In this document: positions 25,068 through 34,610 of the stretch, piece by piece
How positions within the stretch are numbered: position 1 is the first letter of the stretch
Layout: each line of letters begins with the position of its first letter
Assembly: GCF_900142575.1 (NCBI RefSeq)
Contig: NZ_FRBI01000019.1
Coordinates: 62,001 to 126,000 of the forward strand
DNA: 64,000 bases
Reading direction: 5' to 3'
Source of the DNA: Actinacidiphila paucisporea
Lineage (GTDB): Bacteria > Actinomycetota > Actinomycetes > Streptomycetales > Streptomycetaceae
The notes under the pieces: model-generated
Told to the model about the DNA's origin: nothing
The model's database searches: none
What the model saw: the letters and a program-made list of their open reading frames with translations, nothing else
Program-made: the position numbers and the translations under genes

Positions 25068-26487
25068 TCAGCCGCGGTGGTGGGGACAGCCCGGCGGCGG
25101 TACGGCGTCGGCTGCGTCGGCCCCGAGGAGGCGGCCCTGTGCGTCGTGCCCGGCGAACCACGTCGCCGCCATCCGCAGGCGCCGCGCGTCCGCCACCATC
25201 CAGCTGCCGAAGACGAGTTGCACCAGGCTGCGGCCCACGTCCTCCCACCGGTCCCGCAGCCGCAGGAAGGCCAGTGCGGCGGCCATCCGATGCCGCGGCA
25301 GCGTGCGCCCGCTCACCACCAGCAGGCACGGCGCCCGATGCGGAATGGAGCGGGTGTGGGAGACGGAGGAGTGCAGCGTGAAGCGGGCCAGCACCTCCCG
25401 GGTGGACCGCCCTCATGACCAGCGGGGACAGCCGCCACGCCGGGCAGGGCCGGTTCGCGGCCACCCCGAAGGGGATGTGGTGGGCGTCCTTGGGCGAGAT
25501 CCGGTCCCATCTGCCTGGGTCGAAGACCTCCGGGCGGGTGTGGCCGGTGGCGTGGTAAGCGGGGTAGTCGAAGCACAGCACGGTGCCTGCCGGGTAGCCC
25601 ACCCCGTCGCCGAGGTCGATGTCGGCGCTGGTGATCCGGTGCGCGATGCCGAACAGCGGGAACAGGCGCAGCGTCTCGTTCATGACGTTGCCCAGGTCGT
25701 GGTCGTCGCCCGGGTGCGCGGCCAGCCGCCGCTGGACGTCCTGGTGTTCGGCCAGCACGAGCAGCAGGTGCGCCATCGCCTCCGACATCTGCACGACCGC
25801 GGTGTTGAAGAAGGTGCCCTGCAGGTAGTGCGCGCGCTCCAGCGGCGTCGCGAGTTCGGCGGGCAGCGTGTGCGGCACCTCGTCCGCGGCGAGCCGCCGC
25901 AGCAGGTAGCGGGTGAGGCGGTCACGGCGGCGCATGTGCCGCAGCCTGGTGTTCTTCAGGGAGTTGACCACGTCCTCGGCATTGTCGACGATCAGTCGCC
26001 GGACGCTCGGCGGGCAGGGCTCGCGGAAGACCAGGCCGTGGAAGAACTCCGCCCACACCGGCATCATCAGGTCCCGCAGCCGGACCAGCGAGACCTCGCC
26101 GGGTACGGACTCGTCGAGGACGCCGGCCGCGCACCGGGCGGCGGCGGCCGACAGGTCCGCGCTGGTCCCCGCCAGGATCGCGGCAGTGGTGCGGGCGACC
26201 GCGTCGTAGCGGGGCCCCGGCTCCAGGTGCTCCTGGTGGACCTCGGGACCGGGGGAGAGCCAGTACCAGAACAGGTCCGACAGCCCCGCACCCCGGCTGC
26301 GGCCGTTCGCGGCGGGGTGCGCGTACAGCTCGGCGAAGCGCTCGGGGCCGACCTCGGCGTTGGGCACCACGACGCCTTCGGGGCCGTTGACCCGGGCGAA
26401 CACCCGTGTGCGCAGCGAGATCAGGGTCCTCGGCAGCCAGTAGGGGGTGGACAGCGCGAGTGCCGCAACGGCGGCCTTCTTCAGCAT
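25068..26487 (-). pseudogene. divergent cytochrome P450-like gene with a frameshift
   Basis: The first 360 codons (ATG 26487) encode a hydrophobic N-terminus, a K-helix ETLR (271-274) and a heme loop 'PFGVAANRPCPA' with Cys348. After 'SPLVMRAVH' the frame breaks. Removing one C at about 25401 restores 'REVLARFTLHSSVSH' and a further ~105 residues ending at 25068, giving a normal ~470-residue length. It is either a true single-base insertion or a sequencing error. The I-helix region 'GTFFNTAVVQMSEAM' lacks the acid/Thr pair, and the Phe-to-Cys distance in the heme loop is one residue longer than usual, so the chemistry may be unusual. The ATG overlaps the upstream oxidase stop (ATGCTGA). Confidence 0.7.
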
Positions 26488-27590
26488 CCGGTCACCGCCC
26501 GCGGCCCGCGGGCCACCACCTGGTCCCTGGTCGGGCCCGAGCAGTCCCGGGCACCGCACAGCGTCAGCACATGGGCGGTGTCGTCCCGCAGCTCCGCCAG
26601 CACGCGCGCCACGCCGTCCTCCCCTTCGGCGGCGAGCCCCCACAGGACGGGCCGGCCGACCCCGACCGCGGTGGCACCGAGCGCCAGCGCGGTCACCACG
26701 TCGGAGCCGGTGCGCACCCCGCCGTCGAGCAGTACGGGGATCCGGCCCGCCACCGCGTCGGCCACCCGCGGCAGTGCCTCCACGGCGGCGGGCGCGGCGT
26801 CGAGTTGCCGCCCCCCGTGGTTGGACACGATCACGCCCCGCATCCCCTCCGCGACGGCCAGCCGCGCGTCGTCCGGGTGCAGCACCCCCTTGAGGAGGAT
26901 GGGCAGGTCGTGGCCGTCGCGAAGCCGGCGCAGGTCGTCCCAGGACAGCGCGGGCGACATGGCGATGTCCAGGGTGCCGCCGGGGGGCGCCCCGGGCAGG
27001 CCGCGCATGTTCTCCGTCGCGTGGCCCGGCGGAAGGTCGTGGAAGCCGTTGCGGTCGTCGCGCCTGCGGCGTCCGAAGACGGGGGAGTCCACCGTGACCA
27101 CCAGGGCCGTGCAGCCGGCCTGTGCGGCCCGCCGGGCAAGGGCGTCCGTCACCCCGGACTCCGGCTGGAGGTAGAGCTGGAACCACACGGCGGCGTCCTC
27201 GCGTACGGATCGGGCCGACGCCGTCACGTCGGCGACCGCCGTGGTCGAGGCCATCGAGGTGATCAGCACAGCGCCCGCCGCGGCGGCCGCCCGTGCGGTG
27301 GCGCGCTCGCCGTCCGGGTGGGCCAGGCCGTGGAAGGCGGTGGGGGCCACCACGACGGGCGTTCGCGCACGGGCGCCGGGCAGATCGACGGAGGTGTCGG
27401 CCTGCCCCGCCCCGCGCAGCACCCGCGGAAGCAGGGCCAGCCGCCGGAAGGCCAGGACGTTCTCGGCCGCCGCGGTCTCCTCGCCGGCGCCGCCCTCGTA
27501 GAAGTCCCAGTGCACCGGATCGAGCCGGGCCGCGGCCTTCTCCCGCAGCTCCGCGAGCACGCCGGGTACGGGGGGCCCGCCGCCGGTCAC
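26481..27590 (-). CDS. FMN-dependent alpha-hydroxy-acid oxidase family protein
   Basis: 369 residues, TIM-barrel of the lactate oxidase/glycolate oxidase/lactate monooxygenase family: 'VHWDFYEGGAGEE' (~25), 'TPVVVAPTAFHGLAHPDGE', 'AVWFQLYLQPES', 'ALVVTVDSPVFGRR', the catalytic-His motif SNHGGRQLD (~255-263), and 'LDGGVRTGSDVVTALALGATAVGVGRP' binding the FMN phosphate. It oxidises an alpha-hydroxy acid. The GTG at 27590 overlaps the FOXRED2-like gene stop (GTGA), so it is co-translated. With a P450 downstream it probably belongs to one pathway rather than general lactate use. Confidence 0.9.
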   Translation of the reverse strand: MTGGGPPVPGVLAELREKAAARLDPVHWDFYEGGAGEETAAAENVLAFRRLALLPRVLRGAGQADTSVDLPGARARTPVVVAPTAFHGLAHPDGERATARAAAAAGAVLITSMASTTAVADVTASARSVREDAAVWFQLYLQPESGVTDALARRAAQAGCTALVVTVDSPVFGRRRRDDRNGFHDLPPGHATENMRGLPGAPPGGTLDIAMSPALSWDDLRRLRDGHDLPILLKGVLHPDDARLAVAEGMRGVIVSNHGGRQLDAAPAAVEALPRVADAVAGRIPVLLDGGVRTGSDVVTALALGATAVGVGRPVLWGLAAEGEDGVARVLAELRDDTAHVLTLCGARDCSGPTRDQVVARGPRAVTGC

Positions 27591-29236
27591 GACGGGTCCG
27601 CGGCTGCGTCTTCCGGCAGGTCCGGGTGCGGCGGTGCGGGTTGCCCGGGGGCGAGGTGTGCGGCCAGGAAGCGGACCAGCGGGGCGCGGTGGACGTCCGC
27701 ACTGTCCCACTCGTTCTCCAGGTTCTCCGTGAGGTGGTGCTCGGCGACCGGCTTGCCGTCCTGGAAGAGCCGGACCACCGGGTGCAGATAGCGCCCGTCG
27801 AGCCCGGTGGCCGTCTGCTGGGAGAGCCGGCTCACCGAGACGTCGAACGGATTGGCCTTGTCGTGGTCCTCGCCGTATTCGAGGGTGACCGTGAGATAGC
27901 GGTCGGCGGCGCCGAACGTGCCCTCCGCGACCACCCGGTGGAGGTGGTCGACCGGCACCTCCTCGTAGTAGCCGACCGCGCCGGTGCCGCTCACCACCAA
28001 GGCGTCGCAGAGGAACCCGAACATCTGCCACAGCGCGGAGGTGCGGTTGATGCGCTGCAGCACGGCGTCGGCGACGGCCTGCGGGGTGGCGGCCGGCTCG
28101 CTGCGCGGCCAGGGCGTGTCGTGGTAGCGCTGCCCCAGGATGCGGTGGAGCGCGCGTACCCCGTAGCGGAAGCCGTGGATGAATCCGCTGGTCGACTTCT
28201 TGAAGTCGCGTACCTGGGTGATGGTGCCGGCGAAGTAGAGATCGGGGACGTTGACGGACTCCCAGGCGTCGGTCTGCGCGGGGAACCGGTCGTTGATCGT
28301 CAGCTCGGGGCGGCACTCCTCCGCGAATACGGAAGCGTCGAAGCGGAATCCGGTGGCAAGGATGACCCGGTCGTAGGATATCTCCTTCACCACTTCGTCA
28401 ACCCGCAGGAACTTGACGGCGACACGGAAGCGGCCGTCGTCCCCCTCTCTCCTGATACGGACGATCTCCCCGTCGAGGAGTGCGTTCTGGGATTTGAGCT
28501 GGTAGGTGTCGAGGAAGTTGTTGTTCACCGCTCTGAGATGGCCAACGAAGTGGGTCTGCCAGGCCAGTTTCAGCGATCCGGGACCGGCCACATGAATCAC
28601 CGCGGCGGTTTCGATGAGGTTGTCCGCGGTTTCGAACGCGGAATTTCCCCGGCCGATGATCAGCACCCGCTGCCCGGTGAAGTCGGCCGGGTCGACGGAC
28701 ACCTCGTCGTACCGCTCGGCCAGCTCCGCGCCGTCGATGGGTGGGACGTACGGCCGGGAGACGCCGGTTGCCACGATCAGTCGCCCGGCGCGCAGTACGG
28801 CGCCGTCCCCGGTCGTCACCTCGAAGTCGCCGCGGGCCGAACCGTCCGCCGCGGGCAGCCGGGAGATGCGGGTGACACGCGTGTTGCCACGGATGCGCAG
28901 TCCGTGGACCCTGGCGAAGTCGCCGAGGTAGCCGACCATGTCGTCGGCCGAGGGGAAGTAGCGGGGTGTGACGGCGGTGAAGAGGGGGTGGTTCTCCTCG
29001 GAGAGCAGCGAATTCCAGTCCGTACGCAGCTTCAGCTCGGGGTCGTCCCAGCCGGTGTGCACCTTGTTGATGGAAATCAACGTCCGGTGCCTGGGGAACC
29101 TGGTGAAGAAGGTGCCGACCTCGCCCGCCTCTAACAGCAGATAGTCCCGGCCGGCCCGTTCCAGGAAATATGCCGCCTGAATTCCGGCCGGCCCTCCGCC
29201 TACTACCAGGTAGTCGACCCGCTCTTCTCCGGACAC
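27587..29236 (-). CDS. FOXRED2-like FAD/NAD(P)-binding oxidoreductase (TTA codon)
   Basis: 549 residues. An FAD-binding Rossmann motif VVGGGPAGIQAAYFLERAG lies at 11-29, a second dinucleotide motif LIIGRGNSAFETADN near 195-209, and 'VILATGFRFD' follows. The first 350 residues resemble flavin monooxygenases and FOXRED2; the C-terminal 200 residues are of unclear fold. It likely hydroxylates or oxidises a substrate using NAD(P)H and FAD. Leu35 is a TTA codon (29134-29132), the rare codon read by bldA tRNA in Streptomyces. This suggests the whole minus-strand operon (27590 to 23691) is translated late in development. It is first in the operon and divergent from an acyl/aryl ligase gene. Confidence 0.85.
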   Translation of the reverse strand: MSGEERVDYLVVGGGPAGIQAAYFLERAGRDYLLLEAGEVGTFFTRFPRHRTLISINKVHTGWDDPELKLRTDWNSLLSEENHPLFTAVTPRYFPSADDMVGYLGDFARVHGLRIRGNTRVTRISRLPAADGSARGDFEVTTGDGAVLRAGRLIVATGVSRPYVPPIDGAELAERYDEVSVDPADFTGQRVLIIGRGNSAFETADNLIETAAVIHVAGPGSLKLAWQTHFVGHLRAVNNNFLDTYQLKSQNALLDGEIVRIRREGDDGRFRVAVKFLRVDEVVKEISYDRVILATGFRFDASVFAEECRPELTINDRFPAQTDAWESVNVPDLYFAGTITQVRDFKKSTSGFIHGFRYGVRALHRILGQRYHDTPWPRSEPAATPQAVADAVLQRINRTSALWQMFGFLCDALVVSGTGAVGYYEEVPVDHLHRVVAEGTFGAADRYLTVTLEYGEDHDKANPFDVSVSRLSQQTATGLDGRYLHPVVRLFQDGKPVAEHHLTENLENEWDSADVHRAPLVRFLAAHLAPGQPAPPHPDLPEDAAADPS

Positions 29237-29519
29237 ATGCCCTCCCGGGATCTGATGAGGATGCGGTCACCCTAGTTGAGGGTTAAAGGAAGTTTCCAGA
29301 GGGGCAAAATGTGATCCATGTCACATCGCATTGCGAGGTTGGGTATCGGGGTGAATGGATAAATTCCGGAACGGGCTGGGCGGCCCATGGGCGGCGGCGC
29401 GGCAATACGGGGAGCGCGCCGGCCGCGTGCTGTGCAAAAACTGTGCGTATGCGGCGCCCGGGTTTGCCAATGGCCTGAATTCGACCCTGGCGACCGTATG
29501 TCCGGATCGGGAGGAAAAC

Positions 29520-31073
29520 ATGGACGGACCTGCCGACCCGGTGTTTCCGCAGCCGCTGGTGGAAGCCTTCCTGCGGGATCCCGAGACCCCCGCCTTCGAA
29601 TTTCGGTCACAACCCGTCACCCGCGCCGAGGTGCTCGGCCTGATACGGAGCTGCGTCGCGGGCCTGCGGGCCGCAGGTCTCGGCGCGGGGCGCGGGGTCG
29701 CCGTCACCACGGCGGTGACCCCGGCGGGCTTCGCCGCGCAGATCGCCGCCCACCTGCTCGGTTGTCGGGTCACCGGCCTGCGCCCCGGCCTGACGCCTCC
29801 CCAACTGCGGCACGTGCTCGCGCAGGACGTGGAGGCGGTGGTCGCCGACGGCACGACCGCGACCGCGGACCTCGCCGCGGCCGCCGAGGCGGCCGCGGTA
29901 CCGGTGGTCGACCTCGATCTCGTCCTCCTGGCAGCCGGCGGGCACGCGGAGCGCGAGGCCGGCCACGACGGTGACGACGGCCTGGTCGCACGCGGCCGTC
30001 CCGACGACATCGCCCTGGTCTGCCTGACCAGCGGCAGCACCGGCAATCCCAAGGGCTCCGCCCAGACCTACCGCGCCCTGAGCCGCCACTGGTCCTGGCA
30101 GCCCGCCGGCTGGAGCGACCGGGCACGCCGACTCGCCGGGGGCTACGGCCGGTTCCTGGTCTTCGGGACGCTGACCAGCGCGGTGATGCTGGAACACCTA
30201 GCACTGTGCCTGCTCAGCGGCGGCACCGCGGTGATCCCCGACGAGCCGGTGTCCTTCCCCTCCTCCTGGGAGCGCCACCGCGTCACCGCCTGCCTGTGCA
30301 CGGTGGCGAGGCTCTACCAGGTACTCGACACCCTGCGCACCGAGCAGGCCGACACCTCCAGCCTGCGGGCGCTGCTCGTCGCGGGCTCGCCGTTGCCGCC
30401 GCACCGCCTGGCCGAGGCCGTCGAACGGCTCGGCCCGGTGGTCTACCAGGGCTACGGCCAGACCGAGACCGGCATGCTGTCCCTGCTCGGCCCCGAGGAC
30501 CTCGCCGAACACGGCGACCAGGTGCTGGACACCGTCGGTCGCCCGATGCCCGGCGTCGCGATCAGTGCGCGCGACCCGCACGGACAGCCCGTCCCGGCGG
30601 GCACGACCGGCGAGATATGGGTGCGCGCGGCCGGCGCGATGTCCGGCTACTGGCACGACGAGGACGAGACCCGGGAGGTGGTCAGGGAGGGCTGGATCAG
30701 GACCCGGGACCTCGGCACCCTGGGTGCGGACGGCTACCTGCGGCTGCTCGGACGTGCCCGTGACGTGATCTTCGTCAACGCGATCCTGCACTACGCCGGC
30801 GCGATCGAGGCGGCGCTCGCGGCCCACCCGGACGTCGACCAGGCCTACGTGGTGGGCGCGCCCGACGAGCACACCGGCGAGGCCGCGCACGCCTTCGTCG
30901 TCCCGACGGCGGGCCGCACGCCCGCGCCCGACGACCTGCGGGCCGCCGTGCGCGCCGTGCTGGGCGAAGGCGCCGAGCCCGCCACGGTCACCCTGCTCGA
31001 CTCGGTGCCGGTCGCCCCCAGCGGCAAGCCGGACAAGAAGGCGCTGCTGGCCCGGGTCCCGGCCGGCGGGTAG
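29520..31073 (+). CDS. AMP-binding acyl/aryl-CoA ligase
   Basis: 517 residues of the ANL adenylating family: A3 motif LTSGSTGNPKGSAQTY (~164-179), A5 'YQGYGQTETGML' (~315), A7 'GWIRTRDLG', A8 'LLGRARDVIFVNAILHY' and the catalytic C-terminal Lys in 'APSGKPDKKALL'. It should activate a carboxylic acid as acyl-AMP and load it on CoA or a carrier. The ATG at 29520 was chosen for GGGAGG 5 bases upstream; the upstream codons of the open frame (from 29355) are AT-richer and look untranslated. No carrier protein is adjacent. Divergent from the redox operon, it probably supplies or uses its intermediate. Confidence 0.88.
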   Translation: MDGPADPVFPQPLVEAFLRDPETPAFEFRSQPVTRAEVLGLIRSCVAGLRAAGLGAGRGVAVTTAVTPAGFAAQIAAHLLGCRVTGLRPGLTPPQLRHVLAQDVEAVVADGTTATADLAAAAEAAAVPVVDLDLVLLAAGGHAEREAGHDGDDGLVARGRPDDIALVCLTSGSTGNPKGSAQTYRALSRHWSWQPAGWSDRARRLAGGYGRFLVFGTLTSAVMLEHLALCLLSGGTAVIPDEPVSFPSSWERHRVTACLCTVARLYQVLDTLRTEQADTSSLRALLVAGSPLPPHRLAEAVERLGPVVYQGYGQTETGMLSLLGPEDLAEHGDQVLDTVGRPMPGVAISARDPHGQPVPAGTTGEIWVRAAGAMSGYWHDEDETREVVREGWIRTRDLGTLGADGYLRLLGRARDVIFVNAILHYAGAIEAALAAHPDVDQAYVVGAPDEHTGEAAHAFVVPTAGRTPAPDDLRAAVRAVLGEGAEPATVTLLDSVPVAPSGKPDKKALLARVPAGG

Positions 31074-31168
31074 CGCGCGCCCGGCGGCCTCCGCGGTGTG
31101 GCGGAGGGCGGACTCGCGGACGGCGCCGGCACGGGTCGGTGCCGACGTGCCGCACCGCACGCAGGCGG

Positions 31169-32713
31169 TCACCGTTCGCCGAGGCCGGACTCCTCGCGGT
31201 CGAGATCGGTCTGCAGGCGGCGGCGGGTGGTGTCGCTGATGCGGTGCTCGTCGTAGAGGCGGCGCAACTCGGTGTTCTGGAGGCCGATGACCTCGCGGCG
31301 CAGATCGCGGTAGGTGGCGTCGGCCGAGGGGTTGCCCGGGTCGTCGGTGTCGTGGTCGAGACGCGCGGCGAGGTTGTGGCGCATGCGGTGCAGGGCGGTT
31401 TCCGGCACGGTCTCCAGGGCGGCCAGGTCGTCGAGGTGGGCCAGGGCGGCACGGGTGAGCGCGTCGCGCGCCACCGTCTCCTCCTGGGCGGTGTGTTCAG
31501 GTTCCAGCGCGATCCCGGAGCGGTTCACCAGCGGGGCGAGCGTCAGCCCCTGGACGATCAGGGTGAGCACCACCACGGCGGTGGTGAGGACCAGGACCAG
31601 TTCCCGGCCCGGCAGCGACCGGTCGCCGGCGGCGGTCAGCGGAATCGACAGCGCGGCGGCCAGCGGCATCACGCCCCGGGTGCCGGCCCAGGTCACCACC
31701 GTCGCGATCCGCCAGGAGGGCCGGCTGCTCGTGGGCCGGACGACCGCGGACAGCGGAAGCATCCACAGGACGCGTACGCCGATCAGCACGAGCGCGATCG
31801 CGAGGGCCTGCAGGGGCCACCAGCGGCTGCCGTCGGGCAGGTCGGCGACGAGGGCCGGCAGTTCCAGCCCGATGATGCTGAAGACGACACTCTCCAGCAG
31901 GAAGACCACCACCGCGTAGACCGCCTGCACCTGGAGCCGGATGCGCGCGTCGCTGAGCAGGTGCCCGGAGCGGCCGAGCAGCACGCCCGCGACCACCACG
32001 GCGGTGACCCCCGAGGTGTGGGCCGACTCGGCGAGCACGTAAGCGGCGTACGGCGTGACCAGGGCGATCACGGTGTCGAGTACGGGGTCGGTGGTCCGCC
32101 GCCTGATCCGCGCGACCAGCCAGGCCGCGAGGCCACCGGTCACCGTGCCGCCCCCGGCCAGCAGCCCGAACTCGCCCGCGGCCACGGGCCAGTGCACCGT
32201 CGTGGAGGCGACCGCGACACCGACGGCCACCTTGAACAGCACCAGCGAGGTCGCGTCGTTGAACAGGCTCTCGGCCTGCACCAGCACCTGGACCCGGCCG
32301 GGCAGCGACAGCCGCCGTCCCAGCGCGGTGACGGCCACCGGATCGGTGCTCGCCAGAACCGCGCCGAGCACGAAGGCCATCGACGGCGGAAGCGGGGTGA
32401 GAACCACCGCGAGGGCACCGACGGCCGCGGCCGAGGCCAGCACGAGCCCGAAAGCCAGCACCGTCACCGGCCGCCACACCAACCGCAGGTCCCGCAGCGA
32501 CATTTCCTCGGCCGACGCGTAGAGCAGGGGCGGCAGGACGACCAGGGCGATGGTGTTCGGCGGGATGTGCAGAGCGGGTGTGCCCGGTATCAGGGCCACC
32601 ACCAGGCCCGCGATGACCAGCAGCGACGGTGCCGGGATCCGCCAGCGGCGGGCGAAGGTGGAGACCGCGGTGGCCAGTACGACCAGAAAGACGATCGACC
32701 CCACCGCGCGCAT
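31169..32713 (-). CDS. CPA1-family Na+/H+ antiporter
   Basis: 514 residues with twelve or so membrane helices starting MRAVGSIVFLVVLATAVSTFARR. CPA1/NhaP signatures are 'LVVLPPLLYASAEEMS' (~55-70), 'GAVLASTDPVAVTALGRRL' (~117-135, TDPVA), 'ESLFNDATSLVLFKVAVG' (ND ion-binding pair) and 'TWAGTRGVMPLAAALSIP'. The ~90-residue C-terminal cytoplasmic tail is predicted helical (LRREVIGLQNTELRRLYDEHRISDTTRRRLQTDLD). It exchanges Na+ for H+ for pH and salt balance. It is convergent with the ligase gene, so probably not part of that cluster. Confidence 0.93.
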   Translation of the reverse strand: MRAVGSIVFLVVLATAVSTFARRWRIPAPSLLVIAGLVVALIPGTPALHIPPNTIALVVLPPLLYASAEEMSLRDLRLVWRPVTVLAFGLVLASAAAVGALAVVLTPLPPSMAFVLGAVLASTDPVAVTALGRRLSLPGRVQVLVQAESLFNDATSLVLFKVAVGVAVASTTVHWPVAAGEFGLLAGGGTVTGGLAAWLVARIRRRTTDPVLDTVIALVTPYAAYVLAESAHTSGVTAVVVAGVLLGRSGHLLSDARIRLQVQAVYAVVVFLLESVVFSIIGLELPALVADLPDGSRWWPLQALAIALVLIGVRVLWMLPLSAVVRPTSSRPSWRIATVVTWAGTRGVMPLAAALSIPLTAAGDRSLPGRELVLVLTTAVVVLTLIVQGLTLAPLVNRSGIALEPEHTAQEETVARDALTRAALAHLDDLAALETVPETALHRMRHNLAARLDHDTDDPGNPSADATYRDLRREVIGLQNTELRRLYDEHRISDTTRRRLQTDLDREESGLGER

Positions 32714-33077
32714 GAACCGTCTCCCCGATCGCCACAGACGGGGCCGCTGTCACCTCTTGTGACAGCCGACTCCCTGTGCCGACCAGACTTCCCGGCTCAC
32801 CACGGTCAGCTTATCCGGTCACCGGGACGGCGAGGTCGGCGCCCCGCGCACGGAGGCGGCCGGTGGCGGTGGGCGCCACGCGCGCCAATCTCATGATTGA
32901 CGTGAGCATGTAGACGGTAGGAGGGTAGGGGCGTCCTTGCGCACGTCCTGCACCTGGTTCGGTTCGGCGGGAACGGCCCTGCCCCACGGCGGGACGTGTA
33001 CAAGCACCTCCCAGGCGTCTCCCGGCGGCGTACCGATGCCCGACGTGCCCCGTCCCCCTCGGCAGAGGAAGGGAAGC
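32714..33077. other. divergent promoter region without genes
   Basis: This region separates the CPA1 antiporter (minus) from the secreted BNR protein (plus). It contains a TTGACG hexamer at 32897 but no well-spaced partner. The frame of the BNR gene is open from 32937, but those codons precede any signal peptide. No gene is supported. Confidence 0.4.
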
Positions 33078-34595
33078 ATGTCCCTACGCTCCTTACTGCG
33101 GCGCACGGTCAGCCCCGGACTGGTCACGGTGGCTGTTGCCGCCGTCGCGCTGGTCGTGTCCACCGGTATCGCCGACGCCGCGCCCGCACTGACCCGGATC
33201 AGCACCGATCCGTACACCAACTCCGGCAGCCAGCACGCCACCGAGGTCGAGCCCGACACCTTCGCCTACGGCTCCACCATCGTCTCCGCCTTCCAGGTCG
33301 GCCGGTTCAACGACGGCGGCGGCTCCAACATCGGCTTCGCCACGTCCAGCGACGGCGGCGCCACCTGGACCCATGGCTTCCTGCCCGGGATCACCACGGC
33401 CGCCGGCGGCACCTATGCCCGGGTCAGCGACGCGGCGGTGGGGTACGACGCGAAGCACAACGTCTGGCTGATCTCCAGCATCCCGATCACCTCGTCCGTC
33501 ACGGTGCCGGTCGTCTACACCAGCCGCTCCACCGACGGCGGGCTGACGTGGAGCAACCCGGTGACCACCGCGACCGGTTCCAGCCTCGACAAGAACTGGA
33601 TCGTCTGCGACAACACCTCGACCAGCGCGTACTACGGCAACTGTTACACCGAGTACGACAACAACGGTGACGGCGACCGCCTGAAGATGACCACCTCGTC
33701 CGACGGCGGAGCCACCTGGGGCGCGTCGAAGAACACCGGCAACAGCGCCACCGGTATCGGCGGCCAGCCCCTGGTGCAGCCCAACGGCACGGTGATCGTG
33801 CCCGCTGCCAGCGCCTCGGAGACGTCGATCCTCGCCTTCCGGTCCACCAACGGCGGCGCCAGCTGGACTTCGACCACGACCGTCGCCACCGTCAGCACCT
33901 ACACCGTCCGCGGGTCCCTGCGCAGCGGACCGCTGCCGTCGGCGGAGATCGACGCGTCGGGCACCGTCTACGTGGTCTGGCAGGACTGCCGTTTCCGCAG
34001 TTCCGGGGGCTCGTGCACCTCCAACGACATCGTGATGTCGACCACCACCAACGGGACCACCTGGTCCTCGGTGGTCCGTATCCCGATCGACGCGACGACC
34101 ACCACGGTCGATCACTTCATCCCCGGCCTCGCGGTCGACCGGGCGACGTCCGGCAGCACCGCGCACCTCGGGCTGGCCTACTACTACCACCCGGTCGCCA
34201 ACTGCACGGCCTCCAACTGCCAGCTGGACGTCGGATACCTCTCCTCCACGAACGGCGGAGCCACCTGGAGTGCCCCGACGCAGTTGGCGGGACCGATGAC
34301 CCACTCGTGGCTGGCCGGCACCACGCAGGGGACCATGGTCGGCGACTACATCTCGACGTCCTTCGCCGGCGGCACGGCCCACCCTGTCTTCGCCGTCGCC
34401 TCGGCTCCCTCCGGCGGTGTGTTCAACGAGGCCATGTACACGCCGTCCGCCGGTCTGGCCGCGGCCGCCGGCACCGCGGTCGCCCCGCCTGCCACCGCGC
34501 GCCAGAACGCCTTCTCGGCCGTACAAGCCGTGATCGCCTACGGACAGTGGCTGGCGAACGGCGGCGCCGAGGGCGGAGGTGAGGACAGCCCCTGA
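33078..34595 (+). CDS. secreted BNR/Asp-box beta-propeller protein (sialidase-like)
   Basis: 505 residues with a Sec signal peptide (MSLRSLLRRTVSPGLVTVAVAAVALVV...ADAAP, cleavage ~35). At least six Asp-box repeats of the S-x-D-G-G-x-T-W type are present (SSDGGATW, STDGGLTW, SSDGGATW, STNGGASW, TTNGTTW, STNGGATW), marking a six-bladed beta-propeller like exo-alpha-sialidases. I cannot identify the sialidase Arg triad or an FRIP motif, so enzymatic activity is uncertain; it may bind glycans. Low-complexity Thr/Ser blades and an Ala-rich tail follow. The ATG has a GAGGAAGGGAAGC ribosome site. Confidence 0.85.
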   Translation: MSLRSLLRRTVSPGLVTVAVAAVALVVSTGIADAAPALTRISTDPYTNSGSQHATEVEPDTFAYGSTIVSAFQVGRFNDGGGSNIGFATSSDGGATWTHGFLPGITTAAGGTYARVSDAAVGYDAKHNVWLISSIPITSSVTVPVVYTSRSTDGGLTWSNPVTTATGSSLDKNWIVCDNTSTSAYYGNCYTEYDNNGDGDRLKMTTSSDGGATWGASKNTGNSATGIGGQPLVQPNGTVIVPAASASETSILAFRSTNGGASWTSTTTVATVSTYTVRGSLRSGPLPSAEIDASGTVYVVWQDCRFRSSGGSCTSNDIVMSTTTNGTTWSSVVRIPIDATTTTVDHFIPGLAVDRATSGSTAHLGLAYYYHPVANCTASNCQLDVGYLSSTNGGATWSAPTQLAGPMTHSWLAGTTQGTMVGDYISTSFAGGTAHPVFAVASAPSGGVFNEAMYTPSAGLAAAAGTAVAPPATARQNAFSAVQAVIAYGQWLANGGAEGGGEDSP

Positions 34596-34610
34596 TCCCG
34601 CCCGGAGCGC

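Noticed and set aside
23488..27702. 1404-codon minus-strand open frame as one giant protein
   Set aside because: It only includes the first part of the P450-like gene; the remainder is out-of-frame shadow of the antiporter and the alpha-hydroxyacid oxidase, with Arg/Pro-rich nonsense sequence.
29355..29519. Upstream start for the acyl ligase at 29355
   Set aside because: The extra 55 codons are AT-richer, lack third-position bias and have no ribosome site, whereas ATG 29520 has GGGAGG at ideal spacing.
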